The notes beneath the pieces are model-generated. The model saw nothing but the letters and a program-made list of their open reading frames with translations, had not been told where the DNA came from and made no database searches. Of a stretch of DNA of 5,710 bases, positions 1 to 5,354 are shown in pieces. Each line of letters opens with the position of its first letter. Position 1 is the stretch's first letter. The DNA lies in NCBI GenBank assembly GCA_900769955.1, contig CAAGIP010000096.1, forward strand, positions 1 to 5,710, given 5' to 3'. Position numbers and translations under genes: made by a program. This DNA is from Spirochaetia bacterium (GTDB lineage: Bacteria; Spirochaetota; Spirochaetia; Sphaerochaetales; Sphaerochaetaceae).

Positions 1-668
1 CGGATGACCTCGTCACCCGCTTCCATCTGCTTGGAAAGCGTGACTTCCTGTGATGCATCGAGCAGGTTTTCCTTTCCGATCTCACGCAGATACAGCCTGA
101 TCGGGTCATCACCGGAGCCCTCGCTCCTGTCGCTTCCGAGAATCGTGTGGTTCCGCTCATGATCGTGGTTGTCACTGATCTGGGAGATATCCACATACTG
201 CTCCGTAGAGCCTACCCTCTCCTCATCGGGACCGGACCAAGAATTGATGGTGGGGGCGTCGTTGTCGACATCCTCTTCCTCATCATACTCCTCATCGTCC
301 TCGTCATCATCATGATGCTTGTCCTCTGCCGTATCATCGGAGGGTTCGGGAATTTCGTACTCATCCTGGTTTTCCTCGGAAATGTCATCATCAAGATAAG
401 CATCATCCTCAGATAAATCACCTGATTCCTCCAGGACTTCGGGAGTGGGCTCATTGCCTTCATACTCTGTCTCATCCTCGTGGTACTCAATACCGTTGTC
501 ACTGAGCTCCGCGATGAGATCCTCGATATCGTTGGCAATCTTGCTGATCTCACTTTCACTCATTTTAAGAAGCGAATACAAATCCATCTTCAGGATGTAC
601 CCGCCCCTCTCTATGCTCTTCTTGGTGAGTTCCTTGATCAATAGGTTTCTTGTTTCTTCATTCATCAT
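1..668 (-). CDS. rpoD: RNA polymerase primary sigma factor RpoD (sigma-70), N-terminal part, 3' end cut by window
   Basis: Primary sigma factor, which directs RNA polymerase to housekeeping promoters. Translating the minus strand from 668 gives 222 open codons running off the window edge. Residues about 2-62 look like region 1.1 (LLIKELTKKSIERGGYI, then DLIAELSDNGIEY). Residues about 62-138 are an extremely acidic linker. Residues about 187-222 are unmistakable region 1.2, with DDPIRLYLREIG followed by LLDASQEVTLSKQMEAGDEV. Regions 2-4 lie outside. Two in-frame ATGs are adjacent (668 and 665). The first is chosen because AAGGG (679-675) sits 6 bases before it, but the second is nearly as good. 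The start overlaps the end of dnaG by 11 bases in another frame, so the two are probably co-transcribed and translationally coupled. Identity is very secure; only the exact start is uncertain. Confidence 0.96.
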   Translation of the reverse strand, partial: MMNEETRNLLIKELTKKSIERGGYILKMDLYSLLKMSESEISKIANDIEDLIAELSDNGIEYHEDETEYEGNEPTPEVLEESGDLSEDDAYLDDDISEENQDEYEIPEPSDDTAEDKHHDDDEDDEEYDEEEDVDNDAPTINSWSGPDEERVGSTEQYVDISQISDNHDHERNHTILGSDRSEGSGDDPIRLYLREIGKENLLDASQEVTLSKQMEAGDEVI

Positions 669-2499
669 CCACAACCCTTCTGACATTGAATAGCCTGTCC
701 TTAAGCTCAATTATTTCCTTCTCAATGGAGTACTTCTCATTGAGCAGCGTCTTAAGGTCCTCCTTATCGATGCCGTCCTGTTCTCCCTGTCTGAGCTGTG
801 CTGAAATCAGGCGCCTCTCCTCTTCCTTCTTTCTCAGTGCCAGCCTGTCAAGTATCTCGTCGATCACGACTTCCGGTCGCTCTACCTTGAACTCATCGAG
901 CTCGAAGGAGGTATCCACATCATGACGAACCCTGTCATCGGCAAACATGGAAAGGAATAGTTCGTCGCTGTTCCCCACATCACTCCTGCGCATGTTCTCA
1001 AGCGCAACGTAAATCATCTGTGCCTCTTTATCCCGGAGGTCCCCGAAGTTAAGCACCTTCGTGTATCCGGCAAAAAGCTCCCTGTGATTTGCAAAGAGAA
1101 GCATCAAGTACAGATCAGGGGAGATGGCACTGGTATTGAGCATGTCATAGTGTACCGGAACGTTCTCCTTTTCCTCGTTCCAGACCCTTCTGACCTGCAC
1201 GCTGCGGTTCAGGTCCGAGTAGATCTGATCCGCACCGACGCCCACGATCTCGCTGATCCGCTGAACATAACTGTCCTTCTCAACCTGACTCTCAGTCGCG
1301 TTGATAAAGCTTTTAAGATATGCCACGAAATCAGACTTGCCTTTGGGCGTCCGTATATTATACAGATTTAGTCCATTGTTGACAAGATAGCTAAATCCTG
1401 TCTGTTTATTAAGTAATATGCTCCTCACAGCCTCACTGCCGCGGCTTTCGAGCAGCTCGGATGCATCCTTCGCACCGTCAATCGTAAGAACCCCCACTTC
1501 CAGATTCTTTTCCTGAAGCATGACGATCGCCTTTTCAGTTGCAGAACGCCCCGCATTGTCGGTGTCAAAGAGAAGGTCCACGCCTGATGCATAGCGGCTT
1601 ATGAGATCTGCCTGTTCGGATGTGAATGCAGTTCCGAAGGGAGCAACCGCATTCAGGATGCCTGACTGCTGGAGTGAGATCGCATCGAAGTTACCCTCAC
1701 ACACAATCACCCTCTTTTCCTTCTTTATTTCGGATAGTCCTTCATAAAATCCATAGAGGTTGTGCTTCTTCGAGTAAATCATGGTCTCAGGCGTGTTGAT
1801 GTACTTCGGCGCGTTCTCCCTGAATGATAGATCCCTGGCACCGAAGGCCACTATCCTGCCCTGCCAGTTTCTCACCGGGAACATCAGGCGGTTGCAGAAG
1901 AGCGGATATGGATATTTGTTCTGACTGAAGAGTCCGCTCTTTTTCAGAAAGTCATCGGTATATGACTTTTTCTTCAGAAAGTTATAGAGCCACTGAGGAT
2001 CCCTGGGGGCAAAGCCAAGTGAGAACTTTTCGATTGTTTCAGCAGTTATCTTTCTCTTTTCCAGGTATTCACGCGCTGCCTTTCCGCTCTCTGTCTCAAG
2101 CAGGAGATATGAGAAGGTCTTCTGAAGTCTCTCATAGAGCTCGAAGAGCGCATCGCGCTCCTCACGCTCACGGCTTACTTCCGGCCTCTTATCGGTTCTT
2201 TCCAGTTCCACACCGGCCTTGTCGGCGAGAAACTCAACTGCTTCGGGGAAGGTAAGGTGCTCCATGTGCATGACGAAGCTGAACATCGTTCCCGTTGCAT
2301 GACAGCCGAAACAGTAATATCTCGACTGCTCGGGATCCAGCTTGCATGAGGGGGTCCTTTCCTGTCCGTTTCCGTGAAAGGGACACTTTATCCATGGTCT
2401 GCCGCTCTTCTGAAAGATCTGCGTGTATGATGAGGCAACGTCGACGATCGACAGTTTTCTTTTGATTTCCTCAATGGTCTTATCTGAATAAAGTGGCAA
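658..2499 (-). CDS. dnaG: DNA primase DnaG
   Basis: DNA primase, which makes the RNA primers for replication in partnership with the DnaB helicase. The 613 residues show the CHC2 zinc finger near the N terminus (C39-P-F-H42 and C63-F-G-C66). The RNA-polymerase-like basic segment follows (FCNRLMFPVRNWQGRIVAFGARDL region, 201-224), then the TOPRIM core: E268-G-N-F-D272, D312-T-D314-N-A-G and D345 in DGAKDASELL. These match the metal-binding acidic residues of the family. The C-terminal part (about 450-613) is helical and charged, as expected for the helicase-binding domain, but it is too divergent to assign in detail. Length is normal. The start is TTG: an in-frame TGA lies five codons upstream (2514-2512), no ATG precedes residue 72, and AGAGG sits 8 bases before the TTG. 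EGNFD replaces the commoner EGYxD. Upstream is ykgJ (46-base gap); downstream rpoD overlaps by 11 bases. Confidence 0.97.
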   Translation of the reverse strand: MPLYSDKTIEEIKRKLSIVDVASSYTQIFQKSGRPWIKCPFHGNGQERTPSCKLDPEQSRYYCFGCHATGTMFSFVMHMEHLTFPEAVEFLADKAGVELERTDKRPEVSREREERDALFELYERLQKTFSYLLLETESGKAAREYLEKRKITAETIEKFSLGFAPRDPQWLYNFLKKKSYTDDFLKKSGLFSQNKYPYPLFCNRLMFPVRNWQGRIVAFGARDLSFRENAPKYINTPETMIYSKKHNLYGFYEGLSEIKKEKRVIVCEGNFDAISLQQSGILNAVAPFGTAFTSEQADLISRYASGVDLLFDTDNAGRSATEKAIVMLQEKNLEVGVLTIDGAKDASELLESRGSEAVRSILLNKQTGFSYLVNNGLNLYNIRTPKGKSDFVAYLKSFINATESQVEKDSYVQRISEIVGVGADQIYSDLNRSVQVRRVWNEEKENVPVHYDMLNTSAISPDLYLMLLFANHRELFAGYTKVLNFGDLRDKEAQMIYVALENMRRSDVGNSDELFLSMFADDRVRHDVDTSFELDEFKVERPEVVIDEILDRLALRKKEEERRLISAQLRQGEQDGIDKEDLKTLLNEKYSIEKEIIELKDRLFNVRRVVDDE

Positions 2500-2507
2500 G
2501 CTCAGAA

Positions 2508-2512
2508 CCTCT
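2508..2512 (-). promoter_or_regulatory. Ribosome binding site fixing the TTG start of dnaG
   Basis: AGAGG on the minus strand lies 8 bases before the TTG at 2499. It decides the start, because an in-frame TGA overlaps the 5' edge of this same site and excludes any longer reading frame. Confidence 0.7.
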
Positions 2513-2545
2513 CATTTTCTAACATACAAAGCACACATGCTTTTT

Positions 2546-2992
2546 TCAACTGTTTTTTTTGATCCTTCTGTAGTTATCCCTTTTTCTGGCTTTTTCGAGA
2601 TACTCCCTGATCTCCCTCTCACAGTGAAGTTCTCCGTTACCGACTCCGGGACACACCTCCTTTTCCGCATTCCAGAGAGCCCTGTCGGAGAGAAGATAAT
2701 CCCAGAAAGGATAGGTCGCGCACTGGAGCGGACGCACCGGATAGACGGAGCATCCTTCATCCGTCAGGAAGATACAGGAGAAATCATCCCTTTCCTTAAG
2801 GGAGAAATCATAGTAGGTTCCCCTGTCGACGGGACGTGCATACTTTTCAAGAAACTCATCGAATGAAAGCGAGAGATGCGCTGAGAGCGCCTCTATTTCT
2901 TCCTTTGAAAGGAACACATATCCGGGCTCCCCGGAGCAGCAGTGTCTGCATCTCATGCAGGAAAACTTAAGTCCGCCGGAATACCACGCCAT
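2546..2992 (-). CDS. YkgJ-family CxxCxxCC cysteine-cluster protein
   Basis: Small cysteine-rich protein of the YkgJ/UPF0153 family (CxxCxxCC domain), generally presumed to bind zinc or an iron-sulfur cluster; its biochemical role is not established. In 148 residues it has the diagnostic C12-M-R-C15-R-H-C18-C19 cluster. A second signature runs from C73 through C81-S-V-Y-P-V-R-P-L-Q-C91-A-T-Y-P-F-W, and C114 and C124 follow. These nine cysteines are many for a cytosolic protein. There is no signal peptide or membrane segment, and the last 25 residues are strongly charged. The ATG is supported by GGGAG ending about 6 bases upstream. The gene starts 21 bases after the tRNA-Tyr terminator and ends 46 bases before dnaG, so it is probably the first protein gene of the dnaG-rpoD transcript. 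Family assignment is firm; function is unknown, and I give no symbol because orthology to E. coli ykgJ is unproven. Confidence 0.9.
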   Translation of the reverse strand: MAWYSGGLKFSCMRCRHCCSGEPGYVFLSKEEIEALSAHLSLSFDEFLEKYARPVDRGTYYDFSLKERDDFSCIFLTDEGCSVYPVRPLQCATYPFWDYLLSDRALWNAEKEVCPGVGNGELHCEREIREYLEKARKRDNYRRIKKNS

Positions 2993-3013
2993 ACTAATCT
3001 CCCTGAAGACAAG

Positions 3014-3042
3014 AAAAAACCTTCCGTTTTACTGGAAGGTTT
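3014..3042 (-). terminator. Rho-independent terminator after tRNA-Tyr
   Basis: On the minus strand a perfect 9-bp stem (AAACCTTCC with GGAAGGTTT, loop AGTAAAAC) is followed directly by a T-rich run (six T counting the stem's last bases, then C). It begins 6 bases after the 3' end of the tRNA and ends 21 bases before ykgJ, so it separates the tRNA from ykgJ-dnaG-rpoD. Confidence 0.85.
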
Positions 3043-3047
3043 GTTAG

Positions 3048-3129
3048 TGGAGAGAGAAGGATTCGGACCTTCGAAGGCTGAGCCAACAGATTTACAGTCT
3101 GCCCCCTTTGACCGCTCGGGAACCTCTCC
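3048..3129 (-). tRNA. tRNA-Tyr (anticodon GTA)
   Basis: An 82-base class II tRNA. The acceptor stem is GGAGAGG paired with TCTCTCC (one G-U), with discriminator A at 3048. The D arm is CCC-GAGCGGTCAAA-GGG with the G18-G19 pair present. The anticodon stem-loop is GCAGA-CTGTAAA-TCTGT with anticodon GTA at 3095-3093. The long variable arm is TGGCTCAGCCTTC and the T arm is GAAGG-TCCGAAT-CCTTC. The overall pattern closely follows E. coli tRNA-Tyr. CCA is not encoded (CTA follows the discriminator), so it must be added by the nucleotidyltransferase. T-loop position 55 (base 3066) is C rather than the nearly universal U. Own promoter upstream and own terminator downstream. Confidence 0.97.
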
Positions 3130-3151
3130 ATGCTGTCAAGACAACGATAGT

Positions 3152-3202
3152 TTTTTACACCAGAACGCAGTCTTTTGTCAACACACTTTTAAAAATTTTT
3201 AA
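3152..3202 (-). promoter_or_regulatory. Promoter of tRNA-Tyr with UP-like element
   Basis: Reading the minus strand: an A/T tract TTAAAAATTTTTAAAA (3202-3187), consensus -35 TTGACA (3181-3176), an 18-base spacer, and -10 TAAAAA (3157-3152). The predicted start near 3145 would leave about 16 bases of 5' leader before the tRNA. The A/T tract sits where an UP element contacting the polymerase alpha subunits would be. A perfect -35 plus UP-like tract is typical of strong stable-RNA promoters. The -10 matches TATAAT at only four of six positions, so the exact -10 is the least certain part. Confidence 0.75.
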
Positions 3203-3254
3203 CCCATTTTTTGTTCTTTCCTTTTAATTTCTTAGCAGAAAAGAAATAAATAGA

Positions 3255-3746
3255 TTATAAAGTTTCCCTCGATACCACTCTCTCTGAAAGTGCCAGAGCG
3301 ACATTCTCCGGAACCATCGAGGAAATGTCCGCACCGAAGATCGCCATCTCCTTGATCGCGGAGCTTCTCAACAGGAAGTAATGGGGATCTGTGGGCATGA
3401 AAAGCGTCTCCACTGTCGGCAGCAGCTGCTTGTTGGTCATTGCAAGCTCAAACTCATAGCCGAAATCACCTGCGGCCCTCACTCCCCTGATCATGACATC
3501 AACTTTGAGTTCGCGGGCGATGTCGACGGTAAGCCCCCGGTATGAGAGGACGATGATATTGTCCTTATCCTTAAAGTTGTCCTTAATGAGCCTGATGCGC
3601 TCCTCTGCGCTAAAGAGACACTTCTTTGCCACATTGTCGGCAACAACCACGTAAAGCCGGTCATAGAGCTTCGCACTGCGTTCAATGATGTTTATGTGTC
3701 CGAGTGTGGGAGGATCGAAGGATCCGGGGAACATTGCGCTCTTCAT
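3255..3746 (-). CDS. coaD: Phosphopantetheine adenylyltransferase CoaD
   Basis: Catalyses the penultimate step of coenzyme A synthesis, joining ATP and 4'-phosphopantetheine to give dephospho-CoA and pyrophosphate, in the cytosol. The 163 residues are standard for the family. The nucleotidyltransferase signature is PGSFDPPTLGH, with the catalytic T/HxGH-type motif T14-L-G-H17. Then come R70-G-L-T-V, the substrate-binding stretch R87-G-V-R90-x3-D94-F-G-Y-E, and the C-terminal SSxxKE motif (S128-S-A-I-K-E133), which binds ATP in this family. The last is preceded by LLR rather than the more usual FIS. The ATG overlaps the stop of the upstream gene as ATGA, and a strong GGAGGAG (3761-3755) lies 8 bases before it. 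No convincing terminator follows; the next element downstream is the tRNA promoter. Confidence 0.96.
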   Translation of the reverse strand: MKSAMFPGSFDPPTLGHINIIERSAKLYDRLYVVVADNVAKKCLFSAEERIRLIKDNFKDKDNIIVLSYRGLTVDIARELKVDVMIRGVRAAGDFGYEFELAMTNKQLLPTVETLFMPTDPHYFLLRSSAIKEMAIFGADISSMVPENVALALSERVVSRETL

Positions 3747-4201
3747 ACCTTATTCTCCTCCACGTACGCCTTCATTCTCTCGTACTTCTCCTGATCCTCA
3801 ACAGGATAACGCTCCACTATCGTCCAGGACCCGTTCTCATCTTTTTCAAGGAGTGCGAACGTACCGCGTCCTATATAACTGATTGTCTGCCCTTCATGAA
3901 CCGTATGGGATTTTTTAAGATTCTCAAGCACGCAGTCAAAGTGCACGAACGTTCCGTCAGGTGCGCAGAATGCGGATGAGATGTTTTCAATTGTTTTTCC
4001 GCATACGGAGCATGTATCATGGGGTTCGCTCACCGAGCGCACAGGAGAGACCGGAATGCGGGAATGATATTGATGAGGCTTTGGAACTCCCGACACCTGA
4101 TTGAGTGTGGAAAACCCGTTAAGCTTTGAATCCTGATCGTTCTTTTTCTTCTTATCCCTCTTTCTTGAATCCTTACGGGGATAGCTGTTCTGTTTTTTCA
4201 T
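3743..4201 (-). CDS. Conserved hypothetical protein with zinc-ribbon-like Cys/His motif
   Basis: A 152-residue protein of unknown function. Residues 1-28 are very basic (KK, RKR, KKKK) and probably disordered; they could bind nucleic acid. Residues 29-60 are low-complexity linker rich in Ser, Pro and His. Residues 61-92 carry C64-S-V-C67 followed by C79 and H87-F-D-C90, a plausible zinc site. Residues about 103-135 look like a small beta domain (ISYIGRGTFALLEK, then WTIVERYPV), ending in a charged helix. From memory it resembles a spirochaete-restricted family often found near translation or CoA genes; I cannot verify this here. It has no signal peptide or membrane segment. The ATG is the only plausible start, since the next Met is residue 143; upstream GAG at 5 bases is weak. 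It overlaps coaD by four bases and begins 14 bases after the rplS terminator's T tract. Confidence 0.8.
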   Translation of the reverse strand: MKKQNSYPRKDSRKRDKKKKNDQDSKLNGFSTLNQVSGVPKPHQYHSRIPVSPVRSVSEPHDTCSVCGKTIENISSAFCAPDGTFVHFDCVLENLKKSHTVHEGQTISYIGRGTFALLEKDENGSWTIVERYPVEDQEKYERMKAYVEENKV

Positions 4202-4209
4202 ATGTGCTC

Positions 4210-4238
4210 ATTATAAAAAAAAGGTGGCCGAAAGACCA
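4210..4238 (-). promoter_or_regulatory. Candidate promoter for the small zinc-ribbon protein and coaD
   Basis: A perfect -10 hexamer TATAAT (4215-4210, minus strand) directly follows the rplS terminator's T tract. At a 17-base spacing the -35 would be TGGTCT (4238-4233), inside the terminator stem, matching TTGACA at only three of six positions. The predicted start near 4203 is about two bases before the ATG at 4201. The -10 could be a chance product of the A/T-rich tract, hence modest confidence. Confidence 0.4.
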
Positions 4239-4242
4239 CCCT
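4215..4242 (-). terminator. Rho-independent terminator of the rimM-trmD-rplS unit
   Basis: On the minus strand GGTGGTC pairs with GGCCACC (7 bp, one G-U) around a TTTC loop, extended by a G-U and an A-U pair, and followed by T8 (4222-4215). It begins 22 bases after the rplS stop. Read on the plus strand the hairpin lacks a T tract, so it works in one direction only. Confidence 0.92.
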
Positions 4243-4264
4243 AAAAAGATTTATAAGACAAAAC

Positions 4265-4621
4265 TCATTTTGCCTTCTTTCTGATAAGCTCCTTGACCTT
4301 AGCAGCCTTACCGACCTTACCTCTGATGTAGTAGAGCTTAGCCCTTCTGACACGGCCGTATCTGACAACCTCGATCTTCTCGATTCTCGGTGAGTGGAGG
4401 GGGAAGATTCTTTCCACGCCTACACCGTAGCTGATCTTTCTGACAACGAAGCTTCTGCCAATGCCTGTGTTGTTCTTTGCAATGACGAGACCTTCGAAAA
4501 CCTGAATTCTTTCAGTTGTGCCTTCAACGATCTTGAAGAATACTTTGACTGTGTCACCTACAGAGAAGTTCTCTGCATCTTTCTTGAGCTGCTTTGCTTC
4601 AATAGCCTTGATTACGTCCAT
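4265..4621 (-). CDS. rplS: 50S ribosomal protein L19
   Basis: Large-subunit ribosomal protein located at the interface with the 30S subunit. From the ATG at 4621 it has 118 residues, the normal length. Family hallmarks in order: FSVGDTVKVFFKIVEG, RIQVFEGLVIAKNN, RSFVVRKISYGVGVERIFPLHSP, and the basic C-terminal RAKLYYIRGKVGKAAKVKE. The reading frame could also start at GTG 4627 (adding Met-Lys). AAGGGAA at 4637-4631 lies about 4 bases before the GTG but about 10 before the ATG, and family N termini resemble MDVIKAIE, so the ATG is preferred. The start lies inside the end of trmD (23-base overlap), and a strong terminator follows. It is the last gene of a rimM-trmD-rplS unit, which in many bacteria also holds rpsP upstream. 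Confidence 0.96.
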   Translation of the reverse strand: MDVIKAIEAKQLKKDAENFSVGDTVKVFFKIVEGTTERIQVFEGLVIAKNNTGIGRSFVVRKISYGVGVERIFPLHSPRIEKIEVVRYGRVRRAKLYYIRGKVGKAAKVKELIRKKAK

Positions 4622-5354
4622 TTTCACTGGTTCCCTTATTATCCAACAATTTTATAAGTTTTTTTCTGCTTTCCACGTCGAGAGAGGCGGTGGTCAGCAA
4701 TTCCGGTCGGCTCAGCATCGTTTTTTCGAGCCTCTGGAAAACACGCCAGGTAGCAATCCTTTCGTGATGACCGGATAATAATACATCGGGAACACTTTTT
4801 TGACAATACCTTTCAGGCCTTGTATATTGCGGATATTCCAATAGAGGAGAAGAAAAACTCTCATCCTCAAGGCTCTCCGAGGAGATGACTCCGTCGATGA
4901 GACGGAAGAGTGCATCGATTATGACGATTGAACTGGTTTCACCGCTTGTGAGAACGTAGTCCCCGATGCTGATCTCATCATCGACATACTCATCTATGAC
5001 ACGCTGGTCCAGTCCCTCATAGTGACCGCAGATGAATACAAGACGTTCCACCGAAGACAGCGATGCGGCATATTCCTGGTTGAAAAGTTTTCCGGATGGG
5101 GTTGGAAACACTACTCTTGCCTTTTTGGCCTCTATACTTTCCAGGGCCTCAAAGAGGGGTTCCGGTTTCAGTATCATTCCTGCCCCGCCGCCATACGGCA
5201 CGTCGTCACACGTTCTGTGCCTGTCGTGGGTAAAATCCCTGAAATCGATGATATTGTAGGTTATGATCCCCTTCTCCACAGCGCGCGCCATGATCGAGTT
5301 TTCAAAGAATGCCTTTATCATGTCGGGAAAAAGGGTAAGAATGTCGATATGCAT
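4599..5354 (-). CDS. trmD: tRNA (guanine-N1)-methyltransferase TrmD
   Basis: Methylates N1 of G37, next to the anticodon of tRNAs that have G36, using S-adenosylmethionine; this prevents +1 frameshifting. The 251 residues show the SPOUT/TrmD plan: MHIDILTLFPDMI, DFRDFTHDRHRTCDDVPYGG (knot and tRNA part), F108-I-C-G-H-Y-E-G-L-D, I128-S-I-G-D-Y-V-L-T-S-G-E (SAM-binding trefoil knot), then EYPQYTRPE and VLLSGHHERIATWR. Two deviations: LTSGE replaces the usual LTGGE, and E165 stands where E. coli has catalytic D169. The last 12 residues extend into the rplS coding region. The start shares a base with the rimM stop (TGATG). The only SD-like AAGGA is 12 bases away, so translation probably depends on coupling to rimM. 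Identity is certain; full activity is assumed. Confidence 0.96.
   Translation of the reverse strand: MHIDILTLFPDMIKAFFENSIMARAVEKGIITYNIIDFRDFTHDRHRTCDDVPYGGGAGMILKPEPLFEALESIEAKKARVVFPTPSGKLFNQEYAASLSSVERLVFICGHYEGLDQRVIDEYVDDEISIGDYVLTSGETSSIVIIDALFRLIDGVISSESLEDESFSSPLLEYPQYTRPERYCQKSVPDVLLSGHHERIATWRVFQRLEKTMLSRPELLTTASLDVESRKKLIKLLDNKGTSENGRNQGY

Noticed and set aside
212..559. Minus-strand open frame of 115 codons rich in Met, Arg and Thr
   Set aside because: It is the alternate-frame shadow of the rpoD acidic repeat; GAT/GAG-type codons read out of frame give this composition.
2528..2546. Plus-strand hairpin AAAGCA-CACA-TGCTTT followed by T, resembling a terminator
   Set aside because: The stem is only 6 bp and A/T-rich, there is no plus-strand gene for it to end, and on the minus strand it lacks a T tract after the stem, so it is not a good terminator for ykgJ.
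2537..2866. Plus-strand open frame of 109 codons opposite ykgJ
   Set aside because: It is antisense to a gene with clear family motifs and has no recognisable domain of its own.
3134..3139. Second TTGACA on the minus strand just before tRNA-Tyr as another promoter
   Set aside because: A matching -10 would fall inside the tRNA, where the sequence is GC-rich, so it cannot drive the tRNA. The TTGACA at 3181-3176 fits much better.
3227..3247. Inverted repeat ATTTCTT/AAGAAAT just after coaD as a possible coaD terminator
   Set aside because: The 7-bp stem is almost all A/T and no T tract follows on the minus strand. The termination site of coaD remains unknown.
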